From Cohnella caldifontis (GTDB lineage Bacteria; Bacillota; Bacilli; Paenibacillales; Paenibacillaceae): a stretch of 64,000 bases of DNA. The notes beneath the pieces were generated by a model. It was not told where the DNA came from. It searched no databases and saw nothing but the letters and a program-made list of their open reading frames with translations. A program made the translations under genes and the position numbers. Below are positions 53,101 through 61,448 of this stretch, piece after piece. How positions within the stretch are numbered: position 1 is the first letter of the stretch; the number at the start of each line of letters is the position of its first letter. The stretch covers positions 372,001 through 436,000 of the forward strand of contig NZ_JAQZSJ010000002.1 of assembly GCF_029360585.1 (NCBI RefSeq), written 5' to 3'.

Positions 53101-53659
53101 GTTTCACGTCTTTGGCTTCGCCTTCCCCGGTCGGCTCCGTATGAACCACGCCAGCCGCGACGGTCACTCTCGTGACGCCCGAGTCAGGATCTACGCTTAC
53201 CAACAGATGCGTACCTCGTACGCCCATGATCGCCGTTGGCGTCTCGAGCGTAAATTCGTCATTTTTCGTCGAGATCGATTTCACGTCTACCCATGCCGAA
53301 CCGTTAAACATACTGACCTTCGTTCGCGTTCCGCCGCGATCGGACAACTTGGAAAACGTCAGCGTCGTGTTCGCGGAAACCGAGAGTTTATCGTCCTCCG
53401 AGGTACCGTTGGAGAACTGCAGCACGGCGGTGCTGTTCGCCGAGGTCGTCAAAACGTCGCCTTCGTTCAGGCTCATTTTGGCGAATGCTTTGAACGGTTT
53501 GGAACCGCCCGCTTTCTTCACTTGCACGTTTCCGGTTAAACTCTTGATAATAGCGACACGGGAAGAAGCCGCATATGCTGAATGGCCGAATGCCCCCAAT
53601 AGAGGCAGTGCGAATAGAAGAAATGCCAGAAAATGAACGAGGGACCTGCGTAATCGCAT
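50111..53659 (-). CDS. Giant secreted FecR-domain protein with coiled coil and cadherin-like beta-sandwich tail (second paralogue)
   Basis: Secreted or wall-associated protein of 1182 residues. A signal peptide ends ...GHSAYAASS. The FecR domain (about 30-230) includes VKKAGGSKPFKAFAKMSLNE and LETPTAIMGVRGTHLLVSVD. A helical part and a Lys/Glu-rich coiled coil (about 310-400) lead to a Ser/Gly/Pro linker with SPSPVGSSGGSGG. The tail (about 430-1182) has several cadherin-like beta-sandwich units, such as VVVYKLNVFKD, SKTYTFNFTRE and the final RKQTYKITIVNP. No LPXTG or LysM anchor was seen. GAAGGAGAG precedes ATG 53659. The tail is visibly AT-richer than the head. Confidence 0.88.
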   Translation of the reverse strand: MRLRRSLVHFLAFLLFALPLLGAFGHSAYAASSRVAIIKSLTGNVQVKKAGGSKPFKAFAKMSLNEGDVLTTSANSTAVLQFSNGTSEDDKLSVSANTTLTFSKLSDRGGTRTKVSMFNGSAWVDVKSISTKNDEFTLETPTAIMGVRGTHLLVSVDPDSGVTRVTVAAGVVHTEPTGEGEAKDVKPGDNALVTKNESDQGEVTIAPADLDLLLQHTDKSIVEAIVAAAGEIVKENRAKLDQYFEEASENANDQARKKSNVENLLGAIVDSALKSGKISQDRVNQLVAEAQAQTGVTIDLSKKSLTLTDEEKQKQQEQKKKEEDASKAAKEQKKKEEEQRNKELLKKLEDEKKKREEANQQTADAKKKKATDSYKNQLSDEEKKRFENDQKQNEQTNSPSPVGSSGGSGGTGDSEDPGDPGDPGNPPPASSVKPSFLSDWSTVSNGKAISWSQIPLYGEETDALLPTFEFYKADIDESVQDIEMTLNFSADSKVYLISPLSFLPYRQSEPSLLSTEIASESSDPAKELPGLTVSDLKNAARQMMMQFRAQNEKQRINVNSLSSETSLTLPPLFGPPVAYWKASGLKDTLPVTFNGSNYYYMFKIPNGSYDFEDMGVALLWVQKASLPFQLKLNDLDQGYYNVAQTGSHSFIAGIGNTASGELYLHGYRNDDYDIYNDVFDWSVAADNKVSVNPDGEYEKGYLLSWDPLSDHDPATHVQIQTTVKGNPDKIFDKYTFTIVKGDTSALRLSNIEIKNGTRLLEEFNTSESDYGYLYLEDPNINSISLFPEASSGHNLSDLNFSVYRNGSSVSPDNVPVGYDENVYDIVIRPKNGDPSSPVVVYKLNVFKDYPTPALTSLKVNGGNSSILEEGQYHYELEDTSSSTVTLSLTGNNAPGKWMVVDEEDSIFNVAERTSANDFKLNLKQGHNAFLIYNTITDLFSESSYDQVYSISVYREPDPASLDNVTLNFNSPDDYYPSSYDFDPDQATYEIQIKGTDGEPLPVSVSLNYRLFSVNGYTRTVSVSGSSVSEDIPNYHGYSSPISLPEGTTTVKVKVTATKDGDGTVTSKTYTFNFTREKSQNVDLSFLRYQTVTDIVYGDSHDLPIDGTLMLNAHEDSLLVTSEALDLHSKVAFNEETPLNPNVSQSIPLTTGTNTLNVTVVSESGRKQTYKITIVNPDLPQID

Positions 53660-53792
53660 GATCGACTCTCCTTCTCAGCCTGAAGCCGATTGTTGGAATG
53701 TTCGAGTACTTTCGTCAAAAAGCGATAGTTTTCCTTATTTTATCTTATCGGGGACTTCCCAAGATTTCTGTAATCAGCGTTACAATTCTTGC

Positions 53793-53819
53793 AAAAAAAG
53801 GCGCCCATGAGAGGGCGCC
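53793..53819 (-). terminator. Terminator after the NHL-repeat gene
   Basis: GGCGCCC-TCTCAT-GGGCGCC stem followed by TTTTTTT on the minus strand. It ends the cyclase-FecR-NHL operon. Confidence 0.88.
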
Positions 53820-53833
53820 ATTCTCATAGCGAG

Positions 53834-55405
53834 TCAGAATGTTTTGTTGCGGATGACCACGATTCTGGCCGCGTTATCCCATTGGATATCCAAATCGTTC
53901 TGTTCCGCGAAAAATCTCGTCGGCAGGAACATGCGATCTTTCGTGATGAAAGCCGCAGCGTTCATTTCCAATTTGGTGGATACGCCTTTCTCCGTTTTCG
54001 TTACGGTCTTGCTGCCGTTCTTGATCGTGTAGGTAATATCGCCTTTCTTCAGGAAAGCTTCGCCTGTCTTGTCGTCGTTCGACACGTCATATTGGAGGGC
54101 TTCCGAAACGGCCCGCACGGGGAGAAACACGTAGTTGGACTTGTTTTGAGCCTGAACGTCGGAAACGACCCTTTTGCCATTCAGGAGAACCGATATCTCC
54201 CCGGTAGGCAGATCGGCCGGCTTGGCGTACTTCTGTAGAACGCGAACCTTGTTTCCGTATTCGTCGGCGATAGCCAACCTTCCGTCAGACAGGATCGCAA
54301 CGTCCGTCGGATGGTTGAATTGGGCGGAGCCGCTCACGCCGTCCGTCTGGCCGTATTCCGTACCGACGCCGGTGAGCGTAGAGACTTGTCCGTTACGGAT
54401 CAGACGGATCGCGTGATTCAAGCTGTCGGCCACAACCAACGTTCCATCCGGCGTGACGGCCAAACCTTCCGGCGCGTTAAACCGGGACGCGGAAGCTGCG
54501 CCGTCTACGTAATCTCCGGCAACGTACGAGGCTTGCTTCTCATAAGTTCCTCCGCCCGCCACCGTGGTGACTTGACCGGTCGTGAAATCGATATAGCGGA
54601 TCCGCTGGTTGCCGCGGTCGCTGACGTACAGATTTCCTTTCGCGTCGACTGCCAGCCCGCTCGGTTCGTTGAACTTCGCCGAAGCGATCGGTCCGTCCTT
54701 ATAGTCTCCCGCATCTTCCACGGCACCCGGGAAGTATTCCACTACGCGAGTGGATGCGGCGTTAAGCGTCGAGACGACACCGCTCGGCGTGATTTTGCGG
54801 ATCGTATGGTTGAGCGTGTCGGCGACATAAACATTCCCTTTAGCGTCAACGGCCACATCTGACGGATGGTAGAAAGCGACTTCGGAGCCGATTCCGTCGC
54901 TGGAGCCGATCGTCCCGTTGCCAGCCAGGGTGGTGACCTTGCCGTCTTTCGTGATCTTACGAACCGCATTGTTCCCGGCATCGGCAACATAGATATTGCC
55001 CTGCGCGTCAACCGCCAGTCCGGCGGGGAGTTCGAAAGCGGCAAGAGAAAGCACGTCGTCGTTGTAGGCGCCTTTCGGCAGTCCCGCTTCGTCTTCTCCC
55101 AAGTTCAGACCGGAATAAACCGAAACCTGACTAGCCGTCAGAGCACGCAGCAGATGGTTGCCGTTGTCAGCCACCAACAGTTTTCCATCCGGCAATGCCG
55201 CGACGGAGTGCGGATGGAAGAACGTCGCGACGTTCGCCGCCCCGTCAGCGTGACCCCACTCGGCTTGTCCGGCCCAAGTGTGCACTTCATAGAGTTTGGG
55301 GGTACTCGTCCAACTCGTGTCTGCTGCAGCGAATGCAAGTTGGGGGACGGATAGTGCTAGTGTTAAGCCCAGAAGGCTTGCGGAAACTTTCGTCTTTCTA
55401 TTCAT
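53834..55405 (-). CDS. Secreted NHL beta-propeller protein with copper-amine-oxidase-N-like C-terminal domain
   Basis: Exported protein of 523 residues with signal peptide MNRKTKVSASLLGLTLALSV...AFA. Residues about 40-370 form five or six NHL repeats, each with an AVDAQGNIYVADAGNNAVRK-like core, building a beta propeller for protein or glycan binding. The last 140 residues resemble the Cu-amine-oxidase N-terminal (stalk) domain common in Paenibacillaceae: FLPVRAVSEALQYDVS and MFLPTRFFAEQNDLDIQWD. It has no catalytic oxidase part. AAGGAGATAACCGAA precedes ATG, and it starts 24 bp after the FecR gene, within the same operon. Confidence 0.88.
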   Translation of the reverse strand: MNRKTKVSASLLGLTLALSVPQLAFAAADTSWTSTPKLYEVHTWAGQAEWGHADGAANVATFFHPHSVAALPDGKLLVADNGNHLLRALTASQVSVYSGLNLGEDEAGLPKGAYNDDVLSLAAFELPAGLAVDAQGNIYVADAGNNAVRKITKDGKVTTLAGNGTIGSSDGIGSEVAFYHPSDVAVDAKGNVYVADTLNHTIRKITPSGVVSTLNAASTRVVEYFPGAVEDAGDYKDGPIASAKFNEPSGLAVDAKGNLYVSDRGNQRIRYIDFTTGQVTTVAGGGTYEKQASYVAGDYVDGAASASRFNAPEGLAVTPDGTLVVADSLNHAIRLIRNGQVSTLTGVGTEYGQTDGVSGSAQFNHPTDVAILSDGRLAIADEYGNKVRVLQKYAKPADLPTGEISVLLNGKRVVSDVQAQNKSNYVFLPVRAVSEALQYDVSNDDKTGEAFLKKGDITYTIKNGSKTVTKTEKGVSTKLEMNAAAFITKDRMFLPTRFFAEQNDLDIQWDNAARIVVIRNKTF

Positions 55406-55429
55406 TTCGGTTATCTCCTTATGGATAAG

Positions 55430-58400
55430 TTAAGATGAAGTGAACACTAAGTCCAAAAACACCATGACCGATCTGACATAGATTCCGTCTCGAATGACGA
55501 TATAGATCGTCCTTCTCGTATCATTCAATAGATCTACGTGGTAACCCGTGCCGTCTCTCAGAATTTTATCGCCGTGATCGTCGTAAATCCCCAAAATTTT
55601 CGCATCTGCGCTTGATCCTGAAGGCAATTCCGGGTTTAACGTGATCGTTTTCGTTTCGTCCCAAACCCCATTAAATTGGGCTGTCACTTGATAGTCCGAA
55701 TATTCCAAGGAATATACACTATCCGTTACACTAACGCCGATATTCTGAAGATTCAACGAAACGGGTAGTGGAGTCGGTGGAGACGCCGGATTATAGATCG
55801 TCAACGTATAAGGATCACCCAGATGGTACGGATTGTCTACCCATATGGTCAAATCCAACGTTTCTCCTGGGGAAATGCCGCTGACGCAATAAGTGAGAGA
55901 TTCGCCGTCGCACTCCCATAATTCGTTAGTCCCTTTGAACACCTGCACATCTTGCCAAGAGTCAATCGAGAATATCACGGAGTCGACGGGTTCATCCGGA
56001 TATACCACTCGGCTAATGGGCCCGCCAAAAATCGGATTCAGAATATTCCCATGGCCGTCCTCAATCGACTCCACGTTAAGTTCAGGATAAGGCTGATCTT
56101 CGGCCACGATGAATAGGATTGCATAATGATAGCTGCCCTCAGTATCCGTTAGTTTCAATTCGAGTTCGTTATAACGCTGAGTCAGGTAAAAGTCAGAACC
56201 CGATTGATAAACGAAGCTGCCGGAATCATCGGGAATCTCGTCCGGCGGTTCGGATCCCCCGTATGGCTCTTCCCATAGACGTGCCGTTTGAATCACTTGG
56301 TCATCAACGTTCACATACAATTTTACGTCATCCGATTCGGGCACCGAGATAAAGTAAACCGGTTCTTCAAACGAATCGGATGAACCGAGACTTTGCCATT
56401 CTACTTCTTTAGGAGAACCTTCACCGGGCGTATACTGTGCAGACCATGACACGACTCCGGTCGGCAAATCCCCTTGGTGTACGTTGAGCAAATACGTATG
56501 GGAATAAAGACCGCTCTGATCCGTTACGTGAATCTCAAAGAGATTGTCTCCCGGCTGCAAATACAAGCAGAACCCTTCGACTTCCGAATCATATCTACAA
56601 TCCGGTTCTTGTTCCGCATACCGATGATTTACGTCGAAAACCGACTTAATCACGTCGTTATCGTCTGCCCATTCCCATCCGGGATTCAAAACGAGCATGT
56701 TTTCATCGGCACCAATTTCGGCCTCTAATACTTTTCCCGTTTCATTCCAAGTTGCAGGAATATTCAACCCGTTTTCCGTATGGAGGATCAAAGGCGAAGA
56801 TATAGCGGTCCACTCCGGTTCGGGCATCCCGCGGTTCACAATGAAATCATACCCGTAAGTGGGGCCAGCAGTATGAGAATACATGAAGAAATGATAATAA
56901 TCGTTCGCTGGCACCGTGATCGTATAAGTCGCTACATCCCCGGTAACGACAGGATCGGAAATCTCTACATCATAGTCGTAGGTAGCCACATAGGGCGTGC
57001 TGAATCCTTCGCCGAATTTCACCGAAAAATCGAAGGTGAATGGCGAAGTTCCTTTTGGCACTTCGGCCGCGAGCACCTTGCCATCGACGCTGTTGAACTG
57101 GACGCCGTTGGTTGCCGTCCAATTTAAGCCTGGCGGCATCTCTTCACGGGTAAGCTTCAGACTGAATTTCTGTGGAGCCAACGTGCTGTCCGGTGGCGTT
57201 ACCTCAAACACCACTTCGTTTGACTTGCGGTATAGAGGGATTTCGAATGTTATCGGCGTGCTCTCACTATCCGACATCATCGGAGCAACGATCGGAATTC
57301 CGTTGGATGTTACGTTGACGGCAGCATGAGGCACTGTCGTCTGTACGACGGCTCGCAGGTTATTCTCTGTGGAATATGACAACGAATCGATATACGGCAG
57401 TGCGGTCGAGAAACTATCCGAGTCCAACGGTATTTCTAAACGCTGAGCATTCGGCGGGTCCGATGCATAAGGGGGTGAAGTGTAATAGATGATTTCCAAC
57501 GAATGAAGCGGATTCTCATAAACTTGAGCAGGAGTCCAATATGCATACAGATCCACATCAGACACGATTCTAAATGTCTCGCCCTTGTTGTAATGCGTAC
57601 CCGACCCGTCCGCTTTCGTATTCCATCCCGAGAACAAGAAACCTGACCTTGTTAATAGGCCGTCTGCTACTGGAACCAACGTACCGGGTTCATAAACGCT
57701 GACCGCGGGTACTTGTCCCGTTCCACCATTGGCGTGATACGTAACCTTGTACGTTGTCGTCTGACTACTGCCGCCACTGCTAGACCCCGACCCCGAACCC
57801 GCATTCGTGCTCGGACTCGGGCTCGAGCCTTTCGTCAGTTGCTCCAGGTCTTTCTTGAACCGCTCTTTATCCAATTCCGAAAGCTGTTTCTCGTACTCTT
57901 CCTGCGCTTTCTTCTTCTTCGCTTCCTCTTGCTTCTTAATGGCTTCTTCCTGCTGCTTTTTCTTCTCTTCCAGCTTCTTGTTCAGTTCCTCGTTCTTCTT
58001 GCGTTCCGCCTCTTCCTTCTTCATCCGCGCTTCCGCGGCCCTCCTGGCTTCTTCTTGCTTCTGCTTAAGCATTTCCTGCGCCAGTTGCGCTTGAGCGGTA
58101 AGAAACAGCCTTGCCTTATCCAGTTCGATTTCGATGTCAAACTCTTCATTGATCCTATTGATCAGTTGAGTCAGTTGATCTTGCTTGAGCTTGCCTTTCT
58201 CGACCGCGCTTTTGCCGAAGGCCCCGATCAGGTTGTCCAGGTTCGATTTCTTCGCGTCCAGCTCCAGGGTATCTAAACCGGCGAAATATTCTTCGCGTTT
58301 GTCCATGTTTTCTTTGACGATTTCCGCGGCCGATTGGATGATCGCTTGGATGATCGAGGGATCAGCCTGTCCGATCAAGGAGTCCAGGTCCACCGTCGCG

Positions 58401-59011
58401 ATCGTCACTTCGCCATTGTCGTTCTCGTCTTTCGTGACGAGCGCGTTGTCCCCGGGTTTGACGTCCTTCGCTTCGCCTTTCCCCGTCGGCTCGGTATGTA
58501 CGACCCCGGCCATAACCGTCACCATCGTGATTAATGACCGAGGATCCACGCTGGCCAACAGATGCGTACCCCGTACGCCCATGACCGCCGTCGGCGTCTC
58601 AAGCGTAAATTCGTCGTTCTTCGTGGAGATCGACTTGACGTCAACCCACGCCGTACCGTTGAACATGCTGACCTTCGTGCGCGTGCCTTTGCGGTCCGAC
58701 AGCTTGGAGAACGACAGCGTCGTGTTGGCCGACACGGTCATCCGGTCGTCCTCGGACGTGCCGTTGGCGAACTGCAGCTCGGCGCCGGAGTTCGCCGACG
58801 TCGTCAGCACGTCGCCCTCGTTCAGGCTCATCTTGGCGAACGCGCGGAATTGCTTGGAACCGCCCGCCTTCTTGACCTGCACCGTACCCGTCAAAGATTT
58901 GATGACGGCCACGCGGGACGTCGCCGCGTGCGCCTGCCCCGCGAATACGCCGAGCAGCGGCGTGGCGGCCAATAGAAACACCATGAAGCGCAAAACCGCA
59001 GATTTGATCAT
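55430..59011 (-). CDS. Giant secreted FecR-domain protein with InlB-type repeat and beta-sandwich tail (first paralogue)
   Basis: Secreted protein of 1193 residues. Signal peptide MIKSAVLRFMVFLLAATPLL...AHA, FecR domain with LETPTAVMGVRGTHLLASVD, helical region, and a long Lys/Glu coiled coil (about 320-430). A Ser/Gly linker leads to a Listeria-Bacteroides (InlB B-type) repeat, YKVTYHANGGTGQVPAVSVY to DLYAYW, and then a long beta-rich tail. ATG 59011 is chosen because GGGGAG lies about 10 nt upstream and the signal peptide then begins properly. It starts 7 bp after the cyclase stop, so translation is probably coupled. The head is nearly the same as in its two paralogues; the tail differs. 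Confidence 0.88.
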   Translation of the reverse strand: MIKSAVLRFMVFLLAATPLLGVFAGQAHAATSRVAVIKSLTGTVQVKKAGGSKQFRAFAKMSLNEGDVLTTSANSGAELQFANGTSEDDRMTVSANTTLSFSKLSDRKGTRTKVSMFNGTAWVDVKSISTKNDEFTLETPTAVMGVRGTHLLASVDPRSLITMVTVMAGVVHTEPTGKGEAKDVKPGDNALVTKDENDNGEVTIATVDLDSLIGQADPSIIQAIIQSAAEIVKENMDKREEYFAGLDTLELDAKKSNLDNLIGAFGKSAVEKGKLKQDQLTQLINRINEEFDIEIELDKARLFLTAQAQLAQEMLKQKQEEARRAAEARMKKEEAERKKNEELNKKLEEKKKQQEEAIKKQEEAKKKKAQEEYEKQLSELDKERFKKDLEQLTKGSSPSPSTNAGSGSGSSSGGSSQTTTYKVTYHANGGTGQVPAVSVYEPGTLVPVADGLLTRSGFLFSGWNTKADGSGTHYNKGETFRIVSDVDLYAYWTPAQVYENPLHSLEIIYYTSPPYASDPPNAQRLEIPLDSDSFSTALPYIDSLSYSTENNLRAVVQTTVPHAAVNVTSNGIPIVAPMMSDSESTPITFEIPLYRKSNEVVFEVTPPDSTLAPQKFSLKLTREEMPPGLNWTATNGVQFNSVDGKVLAAEVPKGTSPFTFDFSVKFGEGFSTPYVATYDYDVEISDPVVTGDVATYTITVPANDYYHFFMYSHTAGPTYGYDFIVNRGMPEPEWTAISSPLILHTENGLNIPATWNETGKVLEAEIGADENMLVLNPGWEWADDNDVIKSVFDVNHRYAEQEPDCRYDSEVEGFCLYLQPGDNLFEIHVTDQSGLYSHTYLLNVHQGDLPTGVVSWSAQYTPGEGSPKEVEWQSLGSSDSFEEPVYFISVPESDDVKLYVNVDDQVIQTARLWEEPYGGSEPPDEIPDDSGSFVYQSGSDFYLTQRYNELELKLTDTEGSYHYAILFIVAEDQPYPELNVESIEDGHGNILNPIFGGPISRVVYPDEPVDSVIFSIDSWQDVQVFKGTNELWECDGESLTYCVSGISPGETLDLTIWVDNPYHLGDPYTLTIYNPASPPTPLPVSLNLQNIGVSVTDSVYSLEYSDYQVTAQFNGVWDETKTITLNPELPSGSSADAKILGIYDDHGDKILRDGTGYHVDLLNDTRRTIYIVIRDGIYVRSVMVFLDLVFTSS

Positions 59012-59018
59012 CCTAACG

Positions 59019-60902
59019 TCACTCTCCCCTATTCGGCTCCTTCGCGGCTGCGGCTTCCAGCAGCGCGGGAGCTTTTTCGCCCATGCCCAACACTTCGTAG
59101 ACGCGGATCGGATGGGATTTCCCTTTGAACATCCGGTCTTCGCCTTCATCGAACAAGAAATACTCCTTGGCAAGCTCGTACACGTGCTCGGAAACGTGAA
59201 TCTGGCCTTTCTTGGTCTGGGATTCGATCCGCGCGGCGATGTTGACGTTGTCTCCGATCGCCGTATAATCGACCCGCAGGTAGGAACCGATGTTGCCGAC
59301 GACGACGTTGCCGGTATGGATGCCGATGCCGACGTTGACTTCCACGCCGTATTTCTCGAGAATCTGATCGCGGATCTGCTTCATCTGCTGCTGGATCTCG
59401 TAGGCGGTCTTGACGGCCATGACCGTGTGGTTCTCGACGTCCAGCGGGGCGCCAAACAGAATCATCGCCGCGTCTCCGATGAATTTGTCGATCGTGCCGC
59501 GGTTGCGGAGCGTCGTCTCGGTGATCATGTTGAACATCGTGTTCAGCGTATCGACGAGTTCGGGCGGCGTGAGCTTCTCCGACAGCGGGGTGAAGCCGCG
59601 GATGTCGAGGAACAGAATCGTGATGTTCTTGGAATCCCCGCCCAGCTTGATGTCGATGTCCTGCGCCACGATCTGCTTGACGAGATCCGGGGAGATGTAC
59701 CGGCCGAACTGGCGGGTGACGAAATTTTTCTGCGAGCTTTCCAGGTAGGATTTCAGCGATACGTTGAGGAGATAAGCCATGATCATGGCGAAAATGACGT
59801 CAGCCGTGCGAACGATCGTGGTGGATTGCTGATAGAGCGCATACTGTCCGTAAAAGACGCCGGCGATGACCGCGAGGAACACCAGGATCGAGTAAATGTT
59901 TTTCATCCGCCACGGAATGAGGATGAACAGCCCGAACAGGAGAAGGCCGGCCAACCATTCCATCCAATGCGGCGCGCTGTTCACGACCGTGCCTTTGATC
60001 AGCTGGTCGACGATGTTCGCGTGAACGTAGACCAGTTTCATGTTCTTCTCGATCGGCGTGGAGCCGCTGTCTTGACCGGAATCGTCGGACAGGCCGACGG
60101 CGGTGAAGCCGACCAGCACGATCGCGTCCTTGAACACGCTCGGATCGATCTCGCCGTTCAGCACCCGGCTGAATCCGACGGTCGTGAAGTCTTCGGTCAC
60201 GTTCTGGTAATCGATCGTGATCGTGTTTTTGCCCGATTGCTTGCCGGGCTCCGTATTCGGATCGGTGCGGTTGTCGTACTTGCTTAGATTGACCCCGAAC
60301 ATTTCGGCGGCTTTATAGGCCAGAGAAGGGATGACCTCCCCGTCTTGGGTCTGCAGTTTCAGCCAAGTCTGCCGAATGACCGCGTCGTTGCTGATGACCC
60401 GGTTAATGTTGGCGAGCTGAACGTTCTCGGCGATTGACGGAATCGGCTTGACCCAATTGTAGACGGTGGGCCACTCCTCCGGACTTACCCGGATCGTATG
60501 GAATACTTCCCCTTCGGTGTTGCCGATCACGGGAAGAATGACATTGCCGTACTGGGCGAGCCCTTCCGCGAACGCCGCGTCGCTCTCCGGTTCGGATTCT
60601 TCGTTGAAAAGCACGTCGAACGCGATCGCTTTCGGCTCGTTGCCCGGCTGATTCAGCATGTCGAGAAATTGAGGATATACGGCGCGGTCCCATGGGAAGC
60701 GTCCCAGATCCTGCAGGGATTGGTCGTCGATCGCGACGACGATGATGTGTTCGTCCGGCTGATGCTTCGCCGCTTGTTTGATGTTGTAATCCAACAGGAG
60801 GTTATCGATCCGGCTCAGGAAGTGCAGGTAGTAGATGGAGACGCATAGAATGAGTACCAAAACGTTAAGTACGATGGCAAATCTCTTAATCTTTTCCCGC
60901 AA
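59019..60902 (-). CDS. CHASE2-domain class III adenylate/guanylate cyclase
   Basis: Membrane receptor-cyclase of 627 residues. One N-terminal membrane segment is followed by an extracellular CHASE2 domain (about 40-310, with IIVVAIDDQSLQDLGRFPWD). Three more hydrophobic segments (about 312-390) lead to the cytoplasmic cyclase domain. Catalytic features are present: metal-binding Asp in FLDIRGFTPLSEKL and in DKFIGDAAMILFG, the substrate Lys in TIDKFIGD, and the VDYTAIGDNVNIAARI region with its Asn and Arg. The Lys favours ATP. TTG 60902 is the likely start, with GGCGGGGA upstream and the typical basic MREKIKRF; the longer frame starts before the promoter's predicted transcript start. It heads the operon with FecR and NHL genes. 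Confidence 0.92.
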   Translation of the reverse strand: MREKIKRFAIVLNVLVLILCVSIYYLHFLSRIDNLLLDYNIKQAAKHQPDEHIIVVAIDDQSLQDLGRFPWDRAVYPQFLDMLNQPGNEPKAIAFDVLFNEESEPESDAAFAEGLAQYGNVILPVIGNTEGEVFHTIRVSPEEWPTVYNWVKPIPSIAENVQLANINRVISNDAVIRQTWLKLQTQDGEVIPSLAYKAAEMFGVNLSKYDNRTDPNTEPGKQSGKNTITIDYQNVTEDFTTVGFSRVLNGEIDPSVFKDAIVLVGFTAVGLSDDSGQDSGSTPIEKNMKLVYVHANIVDQLIKGTVVNSAPHWMEWLAGLLLFGLFILIPWRMKNIYSILVFLAVIAGVFYGQYALYQQSTTIVRTADVIFAMIMAYLLNVSLKSYLESSQKNFVTRQFGRYISPDLVKQIVAQDIDIKLGGDSKNITILFLDIRGFTPLSEKLTPPELVDTLNTMFNMITETTLRNRGTIDKFIGDAAMILFGAPLDVENHTVMAVKTAYEIQQQMKQIRDQILEKYGVEVNVGIGIHTGNVVVGNIGSYLRVDYTAIGDNVNIAARIESQTKKGQIHVSEHVYELAKEYFLFDEGEDRMFKGKSHPIRVYEVLGMGEKAPALLEAAAAKEPNRGE

Positions 60903-60942
60903 TGGATATCCCCGCCTATGTAAAACATACCAATCCAAAATG

Positions 60943-60948
60943 ATTATA
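60943..60948 (-). promoter_or_regulatory. -10 box of the cyclase-FecR-NHL operon
   Basis: TATAAT on the minus strand, about 40 nt before TTG 60902. The -35 region is poor (ACCAAT), which suggests an activator or weak expression. Confidence 0.5.
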
Positions 60949-61023
60949 ACGGAAAACCCCGCGAAATTGGTGGGAATGGCGAAAAAAATGACGAAACATG
61001 ACGGCAGTCATTACGGACATGAC

Positions 61024-61072
61024 AAAAAAGCCTCCAAATTGAGCGCCGGGGCTCATATTGGAGGCTTTTTTC
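61024..61072 (-). terminator. Terminator after the ferredoxin gene
   Basis: AAAAAAGCCTCCAA and TTGGAGGCTTTTTT arms enclosing a second small stem; symmetric, so it works in both directions. Confidence 0.85.
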
Positions 61073-61084
61073 GCTTTGTTCGGA

Positions 61085-61399
<315 letters not shown>

Positions 61400-61448
61400 C
61401 TACCCGATATCAAACGAAAATGAAGATGATATCCATCGTTTTCCGCTC

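Noticed and set aside
46179..59011. Sortase (LPXTG) or LysM anchoring of the FecR proteins
   Set aside because: No LPXTG-hydrophobic-basic tail is found at the C-termini, and no LysM repeat is recognised; how they are held at the surface stays open.
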